NCBI GenBank assembly: GCA_001986395.2
Contig: MQVO02000002.1
Location: forward strand, 2,356,001-2,420,000
DNA length: 64,000 nucleotides
From: Irpex lacteus
Taxonomy: Eukaryota > Basidiomycota > Agaricomycetes > Polyporales > Irpicaceae
Direction: 5' to 3'
A program made the position numbers and the translations under genes. The notes under the pieces are model-generated. The model ran no database searches and had not been told where the DNA came from. It saw nothing but the letters and a program-made list of their open reading frames with translations. Positions 30,642 through 41,733 of this stretch are shown piece by piece (within the stretch, counting starts at the first letter, position 1; the number at the start of each line of letters is the position of its first letter).

Positions 30642-32370
30642 TCAGACGCGGCTAGTTGGGTTACTCACAGGAAGAAACGGATCCGCAGCGCTGAGTAAGG
30701 TATTCGGTATTACCAGTTGTACCTCCATATCGTTCCCTATCACAGTTCGCTCAACCGCGTACTCGCCTCCTGCTTCGAACTCTCTGTCGACTCCCACTCG
30801 TTTGCACGCATAGGGTGGAATCTTGACGTCTTCCCGGACTCGCAACTCCCTCGCTCGCCGCTCCTGTTGCACTTTCTTCTTGTGTCGCCTCGCTTTATTA
30901 CGACGGTGGATCTTGGAACGGATGAACGAAGCTACTTCAGCCCCGCTGCGGCGTAACTGGTCGAAGTCGCCCGTTTTTCTGACGCCCCGAGCAGGTATCG
31001 TCCAGTTGCCCTGCGGTAATTTTACCGAGGTTCCAAATTCCACGCTGCGACTGACTTGGAGCTCATAATTGATCTGGAAATCTTCTCCCAACAGCAGGGG
31101 TACTGTCATGTCTGGCACGACGAAGGCTTCCGCTGTTAGGCCCAAGATCGCTCCTTGATCAGTGCGCACGAACACGGGAATTTCAGCGTAGCCTTCGATC
31201 TCCTTATCCTTATCCGTAAGTTGCCACAAGCTCATGCGCTTTCCTTTCTTCAACTTAGGCTTCGGATTCAGGCCGTGGTAAAATTCTGCCGATATTAACG
31301 ATATATCTGCGCAGGAGTCCAGTCGCAGGTCAGTGAGGGGCCCGTTCGAGCTTCCGACGGATCCTTGGACAGCTAGCACTGACACCCCTAGGGCGGACTC
31401 TCCACTGCGGTATTTACGCTTCGGGCGAATCCACAACACTTCGGGGGTGGCCTCTCCCTGAGGCTCGACCGAATCATATTCCATCATCGGCTTCTCCTCA
31501 GAACCTACACCTGCTCCGTCCGGTCCATCCTTCGCCGTAGCTGACGAGACGTAAGTCTCCAGTCCTTCCATGGGCTCGATCAAGTAAGTCGTCGCGTGAG
31601 GCTTGGTGTGCTGAATCCAAGAATGGTCGTCTTCCGCGTCTTCGACGGTAGGCTTGAGGGACGAATGGTAGGCTGACTTGAAGGCTATCGCGTCGATCGC
31701 AGGCGGGTCGTCTTCGGGGCTCGGACTCGTAGAGGAATAAGTAGAAAATGCTGCTTGTATAACTAGAGCCTCAAACGATTTGCTATATACATTCTCGAAT
31801 TCTACATCTTCCTGAGCCTCATTCAGATTCGCCGACTTCTTGTACTTGGCCTCCCATAAGCTGAAGAAAGGGCACTCGCGATCCCAATGTTTAGGGCTCC
31901 CACAGCACTTGCACGGCGAGGGAGGTAAGCGTAGCGGACTGACGGTATCGTCTCGGCGCGGGAAAGGGTACCCTCCTTTGGGAGGAGGTCGTTGTCTCTT
32001 CGTCCCCGTCACATATGCTTCTTGCACCACGGGATCGTTAGGAGTAGTGACGTAATAAGGCGAGTCCACGTAATTCTCTCCAAAGTCCTCGTCCTCTTCA
32101 GCGACGTTCTCGAGGTTCGTACCAGAGTCCACGAGGTTGGCTGAACGTTGCGGTCTGAACCGTCGGGCACCACTGATCGAGTTGGACGGCCTTGCAGCGT
32201 CGTCCCTTCGTCTCAGGTCGTACCCTGCGTTCCGTAGTTCCCGGACCAGAGTGTCCAGGTTAGTGCGGTGACCACCCTCCGTTCTGGCAGCTTCGATAAG
32301 CTGGGGTTCCATGTCGCTGACCCGAACCTGTAGTTCGATGACGGAAGGGATATTCTCCAGTACGACACCT
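30642..32370 (-). pseudogene. gag-pro: Gag C-terminus with zinc knuckle, and protease
   Basis: Distal part of Gag cut off by the palindromic insertion at 32371. The frame GVVLENIPSVIELQV leads into the ATG at 32312. Contains one CX2CX4HX4C knuckle (CKCCGSPKHWDREC, about 31871-31915) for RNA binding and an aspartic-protease active site in the variant form LDSCADISLIS (about 31303-31330) followed by ILGLTAEAFVVPDMTVPLLL (flap and C-terminal ILG-like part). It stops at TGA 30642-30644, immediately and in frame before pol. Related basidiomycete elements normally read through as one polyprotein, so this TGA is probably a C-to-T mutation of CGA, or a recoding stop. Confidence 0.85.
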
Positions 32371-32378
32371 CATGGCAT

Positions 32379-33504
32379 AGGTTTGATTAATCATACTACC
32401 ACAACGTTTCACCAGTTTAATCAATCATCTGCTGGGTAGCCGTTGATTAATCAGGTGGCAAGGAAGGGTATGGCAGGTAGGCTGTGGCTGACTAATCTGG
32501 ACTGATGGGGGTGTACCAGAATGGGTAGGACCATCAAATCATGGGCTCCTATTTTATTAAAAGCTGAAAAAGCGGCCACATCAATAAAATAATGATCTCT
32601 GACCCATCAAATGACTAATAGACACATGCTTCTGCTTTGGATTGCCTAAAAGGGTAATGGAGTGCTCTCACCGCCTTCCTGGGCGCTTGGGCGCTTATTT
32701 CGACGTTTTACTCCTTTGGGATGGTGTCACATGACACAAACATATGCAGGTGTCAGAAATGAAAATATGTTTTCTGAACCGGATTTTCTCCAGGATTCCG
32801 AATCTAATCTCAGAATTCCGATAGCTGCACTGGTTCAGGAGATATTTGAGGAACATTGAATATATTTCGCATTTTTGGATTTTCCCAGGCTTTGATCAGC
32901 TTGTTATAGGGCTAGCAGTAGGGATACGGCTTAGTAACTTTAGGATCATGATTCCAGTATATATGGCCTGTGTCTATTAACTTTCTGGGCCACCAGAACA
33001 TCATGCAAGCTGAGAAAACATATGAATTAGACATATAACATTTTGCTTCCCTATTCATGACATGGGGTATTATGGGAGGTTTAGGGTCTCAGATAGCTTT
33101 ATTCATACTATGATAATATGTCTGTAAGGGGGGTTTATGATTGCATCAATGTGCACTACTGTGTGAGGGATGTTCTCCTCCTCCCCTTGGTACCAAAAAA
33201 TGTGCCCTATATAGGACCCTATACTCATTCCCTTGCATATCTATTGCTCGGAACATTTGCCCTATAGTATGAACATATATTCTGGACACTTTAAGGGCTC
33301 AAAAACACGTCCTGAACCTTCTCAGGATGCTCCCAAGCGAAATTCATCGAAAAATACATTTATATTCACTTTACCCTCTCCCATAGGACTCCTAACGTGT
33401 TTACCTTCAGGCACAGCGCGTCAGGACGTGTCATCGTACTATATACACCCCCTTAAATATTTGTAGGCCCTCCCCTCCACCCTTCACCCTCCCATCAGCT
33501 CAGA
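32379..33504 (+). repeat. Palindromic element, left arm
   Basis: 1,126 bp, reverse complement of 33922-35047. Coordinates of any pair sum to 67426, so there is no length difference between the arms. Confidence 0.92.
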
Positions 33505-33921
33505 AGTGCTGGAAAATGCGTTCTGTACTGGTTTTTGAACATATATTTGACATTTGACATCCTCTGACACATCATGAGGGCTATCAAATAATGATATAAC
33601 ACTCTATTAAGGTTCTAAGACATATCTAGTACAATACTTGGGCTTCTAAGCAATAGCTTGAGACACTATAATATGGAAACAGGCTAAGAAGCATGGATGA
33701 AGGTAAGAGCATGTACAGTGCAATGACTTCACTTCTCACTTATGCTGTATTCCTTCTATATCATACCTGCATGTCATGCTACTGAGGAGATCTTTCCTGG
33801 AGCATGTAGGGGTAGTGTATAGGTATCTATTATGACTTTTTATGATATTTATAGGCTATGTAGGAGGCAGTACATGGCAAATGTATGTCAGATTTGGGTG
33901 TTTTGCGCATTTTTTAACATG

Positions 33922-35047
33922 TCTGAGCTGATGGGAGGGTGAGGGGTGGAGGGGAGGGCCTACAAATATTTAAGGGGGTGTATATAGTACGATGACACGT
34001 CCTGACGCGCTGTGCCTGAAGGTAAACACGTTAGGAGTCCTATGGGAGAGGGTAAAGTGAATATAAATGTATTTTTCGATGAATTTCGCTTGGGAGCATC
34101 CTGAGAAGGTTCAGGACGTGTTTTTGAGCCCTTAAAGTGTCCAGAATATATGTTCATACTATAGGGCAAATGTTCCGAGCAATAGATATGCAAGGGAATG
34201 AGTATAGGGTCCTATATAGGGCACATTTTTTGGTACCAAGGGGAGGAGGAGAACATCCCTCACACAGTAGTGCACATTGATGCAATCATAAACCCCCCTT
34301 ACAGACATATTATCATAGTATGAATAAAGCTATCTGAGACCCTAAACCTCCCATAATACCCCATGTCATGAATAGGGAAGCAAAATGTTATATGTCTAAT
34401 TCATATGTTTTCTCAGCTTGCATGATGTTCTGGTGGCCCAGAAAGTTAATAGACACAGGCCATATATACTGGAATCATGATCCTAAAGTTACTAAGCCGT
34501 ATCCCTACTGCTAGCCCTATAACAAGCTGATCAAAGCCTGGGAAAATCCAAAAATGCGAAATATATTCAATGTTCCTCAAATATCTCCTGAACCAGTGCA
34601 GCTATCGGAATTCTGAGATTAGATTCGGAATCCTGGAGAAAATCCGGTTCAGAAAACATATTTTCATTTCTGACACCTGCATATGTTTGTGTCATGTGAC
34701 ACCATCCCAAAGGAGTAAAACGTCGAAATAAGCGCCCAAGCGCCCAGGAAGGCGGTGAGAGCACTCCATTACCCTTTTAGGCAATCCAAAGCAGAAGCAT
34801 GTGTCTATTAGTCATTTGATGGGTCAGAGATCATTATTTTATTGATGTGGCCGCTTTTTCAGCTTTTAATAAAATAGGAGCCCATGATTTGATGGTCCTA
34901 CCCATTCTGGTACACCCCCATCAGTCCAGATTAGTCAGCCACAGCCTACCTGCCATACCCTTCCTTGCCACCTGATTAATCAACGGCTACCCAGCAGATG
35001 ATTGATTAAACTGGTGAAACGTTGTGGTAGTATGATTAATCAAACCT
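33922..35047 (-). repeat. Palindromic element, right arm
   Basis: Mirror of 32379-33504. The symmetry breaks sharply at CAGCTCAGA on the spacer side. Confidence 0.92.
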
Positions 35048-35056
35048 GTTCCATGG

Positions 35057-37010
35057 GCTCAGTACGAGTATGGTCTTCCAGGAAACCGGAGCTTTCTGCA
35101 TGACCTCTCGTACCTCTTCTACCGATCCCGGGACGACGCTGAGGAGCATACGGGCGAAAAGGATTCTCCTTTGGATGTAATCCAACGGCGATTCGTGGGC
35201 GTGGCCTTCCTGGCGGAAGCGCTGCATTGAGTATTCAGTCTGGCGTTCTTGCTGCCATCGGTCGCCCAAGTAGTAGTCGATGATGGTCGTGAGGAAGTTA
35301 CGATAGTGTTCTCTCATCCAGATCTTCCAATCCACGGACAACGAGTGGTACCAAGACCTTACCTTGGACCCTTCTTTGAGTCTCAGCCAAAGATACTGCC
35401 CTAACTGCCACGGCACGTAGTCCCCGTAGCTAGCGAACTCCTGTACCGCCGCGATCCAGCGGATAGCAGTGGCTTTGTTTCCGTCCCATTCTGGCACTTC
35501 CTCGATCTTGAGCTTGTTCTCCATGCGAGAGACCACGATGGTCGGCCTCCCGTGGAAATAATCCCAGCCACGAGCGTAGGGATTCGCATAGGTGGGGCCG
35601 TTATCGTCTTCGTCCGGAGGTCCTGGTCCCCATGGAGGTTCCCCGGGAGGTCCTGGAGGCCCTGGAGGCCCTGGAGGCCCTGGAGGCCCGGGGGGGCCAG
35701 GACGACCTGGTCCTCGGCCTGGATCGGGTCCTCCTCCAGGAGGTCCTGGTGGAGGTCGTCGAGGAGGACGATAAGGTGGTCCTCCGTTGTTACCACCGCT
35801 GCTGCTGCTGTCACTACCTCCACCGCCCCCCGGGGGTCCTTGATGACGACGGTTGGGCGGCTCCTGTGAAGAGCGTTGGTCGGAACCGACAGAGGTTCGC
35901 GACTGAGGACGTGAGGGAGTGAGTGCGGCCTGTCCGTATGGTTGACCAGGGACGGGTGGTAGAGGTCGACTAGGAGTGACGGGATTTTGATATTGAGTTG
36001 GCCCCGTCGCGTAAGGGCGCCTGATCGTCGATACCACCGCGGATGCCGCTCCAGTGAGCACGTCGTACTGCCTCGCGTCGTGAATAGGGGGAACGTGGCT
36101 GAGGTTGGCTCCTTTGCTCCTGCCCCCTATCAACGGCTCGGTTTCGAGTCCTTTTCTCTGTTGCTTGGCTGCTAAGTACAGCTCCTCCGGCCGCGAGCGA
36201 GGCGGATACGCGGGCAGAGGCCTCGAAATGGACGGATGTGGAGTGGTGTCTTTAGTGGGAGGAGCCGATCTGAGTCTAATAACTTCAGCGACTTCCTCCT
36301 CGGAACCGTTGCCCGCGTCGTTGAACGAAGCTGCACGGCGTCTCTGTTGGCGAACATGTTTTGTCCAGAACGACGCGGGTACTTGGAATTGGTCGTCCCC
36401 GAGACTGGTGCGGTTGGCGTTCGCGTGAGGCGTAGCGAGTACTATCTCGTTGCTGGAGTAAGTATATGGTAGAGGTCGATCTTCTGGAGGAACCATGGGG
36501 AAGGAGACAGTTAAGTCGTCTGCCAGCGTAGTCCTCGCATCCAGACGTAGTAAACCGTCCTCCTCGAACTCTGGCTCTCCTTCCCACTTCGTCGAGGGTA
36601 TCACGGTTCTGTACGCCTTGATGAGTTCCCTCGAAGTAGCGGGTTGACTGGGCAGCCGGTGCGTTAAGGAAGACGAGGTGGATACGGGTGATGGAGGAGT
36701 GTCTTCCCCTCTAGCTTCCAGGAGGTACTTGTCGACGAATCGAGTGCCTCGGTAGATGCGTTCTCGTAACAGGTCCCACGTAGCTTGCAGTTCCAGTAGT
36801 GAGCTGCCTCCTTCGAGCGCGGCGCAGAGGGACTTATTCTCGTCGACCTTGTAGTAGTGATCAAGTTGCTTGCGTATTGGGACCTCCATCGCCATGTCGT
36901 AGAGGAATGACTGGAGCCTGTCGACCGTTTCAGAGATCCAAGCCTTCAACGCAGGACGAATGCAGAAGCGTCCCCTAGGACGTTTAGAGTAAGGTCCGAA
37001 ATCGACGATA
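35057..37010 (-). pseudogene. gag: Gag central part with collagen-like tract
   Basis: Middle of the gypsy Gag between the two insertions. It begins IVDFGPYSKRPRGRFCIRP at the Plavaka junction and continues AWISETVDRLQSFLYDMAM, VDKYLLEARG, a Pro-rich stretch and a (GPP)n collagen-like run (about 35627-35730), then the capsid-type segment VPEWDGNKATAIRWIAAVQE, WLRLKEGSKVRSWYHSL, DYYLGDRWQQERQTEYS typical of retrotransposon gag domains. The frame runs to the palindromic element at 35051. No internal stop is seen. Confidence 0.8.
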
Positions 37011-37258
37011 TCTGTTCGCGATAAGAGAATGCATCAGGAAACACGGCTTAGCTACGGAGTTGGTGCACGCAACTTGGCATCTCCGTGGAATTTTGATCCG
37101 CACCGGAGAGCTTGTAGAAGCCCGGAGCTTCATGACGGCTCTCAGTAGCAGTCAGGAGCGGTCGCGCTTTTGCCGCGCGTGAGTTGTTTATAATTTTCAA
37201 CTGGGCGCTCGGGTAGCACTGCCAGCACCTTTCTCTCACTCCGCCACGTCGCGTCACC

Positions 37259-37817
37259 TTGGAACGCGTCAACACCAGAAGTGCCAGCTTAAAGGCCCGG
37301 AAGATAGCAAAACGTGGCATAGGAACACTAGCAAGCCTTGCGATAGATCTTGTGGGAGGGCCTATGGCCGTTGTGCTGGGTGCGGGCCCATCTGGTACGT
37401 GTTTTGTTTTGGTACCCTTTTCCTTTCTCCTCCCTCACTTTCACGGTGCTGCTGTACGGTGCTGCGAAGTGGGTGGGCAGTTGGCACAGGCTTGGCGATG
37501 TGGAAGTCAAGGCTGGCCACGACGGATGCAACGGCGACCTCGAGCCAGCCATGGTCTTTGCCGTTACATCCCTACATGCCTGTGCCAACGAGACGATGAG
37601 GACTGATCGTTCTTCTATCCACAGGTCGCTGCCAGTCCAAGTTCATTGGACAAATAATAGACCTTCAAGGTACTGTGTCGAGCGTCATGGGGCCTGGGGT
37701 ATTCCTCGAGTTAATTCGCGCGAGGGGATTGCGGGCAGCTTGAGGACTTGGCGGACTGGAATGGTCCTTACTGTCATGGTCAAGTACGGCATTTGGAGAC
37801 CTCTGTACACTATGTAG
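37259..37817 (+). CDS. Hypothetical ORF at the left end of the Plavaka element
   Basis: Convergent with the transposase. The frame gives RSASLKARKIAKRGIGTLAS, LAIDLVGGPMAVVLGAGPSG, possibly an intron from about 37397, then a frame with VLLYGAAKWVGSWHRLGDV, HDGCNGDLEPAMVFAV and an AG/GT pair near 37622, ending at 37817. Composition is protein-like but no domain is recognised. It may be a captured host fragment or chance. Confidence 0.3.
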
Positions 37818-37850
37818 TACAATGTACATTGAATAAACACACTGAATACA

Positions 37851-40800
37851 TTAGAACTGCGCGCAACCCTCTCTGTCGCCTATTTCTTCGTCCATGTCTG
37901 CGGTTTCTTCTCCGTCCTCAGCCCCCAGCTCGTCAATAGCCCCATAATCCCGCCCATCCATGTCGTCGTCGTCATCATCCTCGTCGGAACTGTTAGCATC
38001 AGCATCCGAGTCAGCATTGGACGCTTCGTAGCCATAGTCCTGCTCTCCGTCATCGTAGTGGCTGACCGCCGCTACAGTGTCCTCTAGTTCGATGTTGGCC
38101 TGGACGAGCTTACAGGTAACATCAGGTCGTCAGAGGGATCACCAGGTATTGTCAGATCGGACGACCTCTGACCCAGGTGGCACAGGTATCTCAGGTAGTC
38201 CATTACCTGCACAGGTCAGGCTCCTTCGCTTTCGCTGATGTTGCAGCTCAACTATTAGATTGGGTGTACTCGATCCATCTATCTACGAGGAGACGCAGAA
38301 TTACAAAATCTGAATGTCTAAAATAAGGATTGACGAAGAAACGAGTGCTTAGCCGCAAAATCTTCTCCCGAGTCCAACTCTTGTCTATTTCCGCACCGAA
38401 GACAGGAATCAAATGACAGGTACGCTCAACCTGGGAAATAGGGATGATTGATAGACGTCGTTGATGGTTGTGAGTAGAGCGAGAAAGAGAAAACATGCCG
38501 ACGTCTGCATTATAAACACTACCAAGTGGCGTAAACCATTCAACATAGGCCAGAAGATGGCTTGACACTGCTGTATGTTCCGAGGTGAGACGAAACAGCA
38601 CGTGTATTTCACACACGCTGAGCCCTGTACCGTCACAGAAGACATGTCGTCAGCTTATATGTCCCATCTGCCGATGCTGAGTAGCATTTTACATACCGGA
38701 TAGAGGATTTATTGGGCGTGCGTCCCATCGTTGCGCAATCAGGGTCGATGCAGCGTGATCCGAGGCCGTCCTGTATGCAAGAACAGTGGAGAAGTAGGCC
38801 TGTGCTTTCTCTTGGTTGCTTCGCGTCACTGATCCAGGTGGTACCGCCCGAACCGTGTCCATTGTTGGCGTTTTTGAGACGGAGCTGATCACAGGTAAGA
38901 GGCGTTTTGCCTGTGTGTACACGTCGACACATGTTTGACCATCGATTTGTAGGGTCCGGGCTTGTTGAGGGGGAAGCTGGTCCTTCAGATATGCCTTGAG
39001 ACACTGTCCAAAGTTCGGCGCATCCATCGTGGTTTCCACAGTGGAGATCGGTGTTCGTGGGTACGGTGCGCGCTTTGCATGAGTGTACTTTGTCCCTTCG
39101 TCTACAGCCTCCTCTTCGTCATCAGCACTGGCAGCCCTGTCATCATCGTCTTCTTGCACGGCTAGCGGCAAGGCTTTAGCGGAGTCATGAACCATCAGCC
39201 CAGGATAAGAAAATTCGAGGTACGCCTGGAATCGTTGTACCGCATCGTGTCGTCGTAACCACCGTGTCATCTGCTTAATATAGTCCTTCTTGTTGCTGGC
39301 GCGATAGGCAACTTTCGCAAAGTCAATATGGAGACGTTCAGGGCATTCGGTGTTGTAGCCGTCGGCCGTTCCGAAGAGTCGAATAGACTGGACATAGTGA
39401 GTCATAGAGTGAAGCTTCGAGATGTTGAAATGTTCACGGACGCCAAGACGTAAGAACACGCCTTTCGAGGCATGAAACGCTCTCCATGACGCGTCAAGAC
39501 GAGCAAGAGAATCTTCCGTGTGCGCTTCAAAGTGGGCATAGTGTACGAAGTCGAGCACTGCGCGTACTGCTTGTTCAACCTCGGGCTCCGCGGCACCAGC
39601 AATGACCCCAAGGAAGATCTTCTCCATCTGCTTGTATTCGTTTCCGGTCCACTGCGATACGAGAGAGATTCCACGCTTGAAGTGGCGGAGATTACCGTGG
39701 TGAGGCATCGCTTTGAAACGCGAATCGACCTCCGTCTCTCCTCCATTGACACAGGCTGTCGTCCATTTGACCAGGTGATCCTTAAACATCCCCTTGTGCA
39801 GCTGGTGAAGAATATCGGGCGTAAGGGAAAGGAAGATGTCGCAATGGGGTAAGTTGGACCAGAAGGGTGATACCGCACGGATATGGGCACTCTTAACTCC
39901 CTCGCGATCGAATCCAAGAAGGGCATCGTTGATCAAAGACACAGTTTCTTGCGGATTCCGGAATGGTGAGTGAATTGGATCTCCTCGCCGATCAGGACTA
40001 ACACGACATTTCGGACATGCATTCTCCTTTGTACATGCCACCAGGCACTGCTCCGGGTGATCGGCGATATACGCTGCAACAATAGGGTATACGTGTCGAA
40101 CGTACCCATCAGCGCATACCATTTGAACGCCGTTCCTGCCGGCTTCGATCAGTGGCTTTAAGAGGGATGCCATGCATGTGTGAAAGAGCTCGTAGCCCTG
40201 CATGGCTCGCTCAGCTTTCGGGAAGCATTCAAGCTTAGTGACGGGGAGGTAACCAATGAGCACGGTTGCATGGGCTAATGGTGAGCGTCGTACGTCCTTT
40301 GAAATGTTTCCGATGCTGAGATACACTGGCCATGCGGACTTGTCCCCACTAAAGTTCGACAGGTGGGTCTTATCCGAAGCCAGGATGACTGGAACAACAG
40401 TAGCGCCTTGTGGTAGCAGCTTCTAATGTCGCCGAATCGCCCTTCATCAGTATCACTAGCAAAGTATCAGAATATGCTTTAACCCGCTCACCTGGATCTT
40501 TGCCCACCACTCTCCCGTCCACATTTCACTGAAGATTGGCTTCTTTCCCTCCTCGTCTTCAAATAGCCTCTCAGGTTCAAAATGCATATGTTTCGCAAAT
40601 GCCGGATTCGCAAGAAGATCTCGGATGCATTCCACGGGGTCCCGCATCCACAACTCAACCTCCTCCTTCATCACCGTGCCCTGGTCGTCGACAGCTGTGC
40701 CCGTAATGTCAATGACCTCGCAGCTCCATTTCGGTCCTCTCGGCAGAGCGTCGATCTTCTTGAAAAAGGCTCGTTTGTTGGAGAACGATAGTTTCGTGCG

Positions 40801-41488
40801 GTTCCGTGACTATTTTTAACAGGTAAGCCCGTGTTACTATATAACAAACTGACATTTGAAAGCGTACGATTTCAAGTTTCAAAAACTTGTCTATATCTCC
40901 TTGGCTCACTCCGCATTCCACCAGCCACTTCACTAGATCCCACTCTTCCTTGCTCGTGTACGGAGACCATGGATCCTCCTTTCCAGATTCATCGCGGTCC
41001 CTCTCCCTCTTCTCATGAATTGTTTCGTATAGCGTCTTTGCCTTTCCGTAAGTCTTCCCCGCTGAATGACTGCTTCCAGGGTGTTCAACAAACGGATTTC
41101 TCGGTATTCCTCCCAGCTCATATTCCTCCTCTGCATCCTCAACCCGGGCTCGTTTCGACGAACTGGTAGGTTCAGAGTCTGAACGAGGATGTCGATGTGT
41201 ATGTGGAAGTGCTTCTGAGCCTTCTGCTGTACCAGGTGAGTCGAAGTCCAGGCCTTGCATTTCGGCATCATCTTCGCGTATATTCAGGTCTATAGCAGAG
41301 TCTACTTCTGTATTGATATTGTTCTCTCCCAGTTGCAGAGATGGCGAGCAAGAGCGTCTGGCCGATGGTGAGTCGTTACCACGTTTGTAAAACGCAGCTC
41401 GGCATGCGGGTGTGCGTAAGATATGTTTTCTAATAACTGTTGCATTCGGCTTTCTAGTTCCACAGTTGAAGCAGGCAGACGAATCCAT
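37851..41488 (-). CDS. Plavaka transposase
   Basis: Multi-exon gene from the ATG at 41488 to TAA at 37851. It begins with a zinc-finger-like ACFNCGTRKPNATVIRKHIL and CRAAF. Next come WSPYTSKEEWDLVKWLVECG, then KLSFSNKRAFFKKIDALP, EVELWMRDPVECIRDLLANP and FSEMWTGEWW. The core exon (38690-40326) has YLSIGNISKDVRRSPLAHA, VLIGYLPVTKLECF, MVCADGYVRHVYPIVAAYIA, CLVACTKENACPKC (CxxC ribbon), HQLHKGMFKDHLVKW and ECPERLHIDFAKVAYRASN. The last exons give LAYVEWFTPL, IIPISQVERTCHLIPVFG and a very acidic C-terminus (SSDEDDDDDDMDGRDYG). These are hallmarks of Plavaka, a CACTA-related superfamily abundant in Agaricomycetes. No disabling mutation was noticed in the core exon. Confidence 0.88.
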
Positions 41489-41733
41489 ATCAAGGAGGTT
41501 ACAACAGAGACGACTACTGGATGGATGTGCGCTGGACTCAGGTAAGAAGAAAGAAATATGCAGCAACTCGGGATGGGCACCACTAAATTCCGATTTCAGC
41601 GCTCAACCTTCTTTCCACCGAACCACACTGACCTGTCGAGTCAGACGAGCTACAGCGACCTTAAGCTTACACCATCTGGTCTCAGCTCCCGGTACTGTAA
41701 GGTTTGTGTTCGAGACGAGCCTCATTGTCTTAA

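Larger units (their letters stand above)
32371..35056. mobile_element. Palindromic (foldback) element with CATGG target duplication
   Basis: The element proper is 32376-35051, flanked by CATGG at 32371-32375 and 35052-35056. Two arms of 1,126 bp (32379-33504 and 33922-35047) are near-perfect reverse complements; I saw one mismatch near 33483. A 417-bp single-copy spacer separates them. Outer ends carry two TGATTAATCA palindromes and a TTTAATCAATCA variant within 75 bp, as expected of subterminal protein-binding sites. It is AT-rich compared with the host retroelement. Small ORFs are mirrored in both arms but most lack an ATG. No transposase is visible, so it would be non-autonomous. Joining the flanks restores the gag reading frame, which supports the boundaries. 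Confidence 0.88.

Noticed and set aside
33233..34193. Identical 77-codon ORFs mirrored in both palindrome arms
   Set aside because: They start at TTG, show no domain and are mirrored only because the arms are reverse complements; not enough for a gene call.
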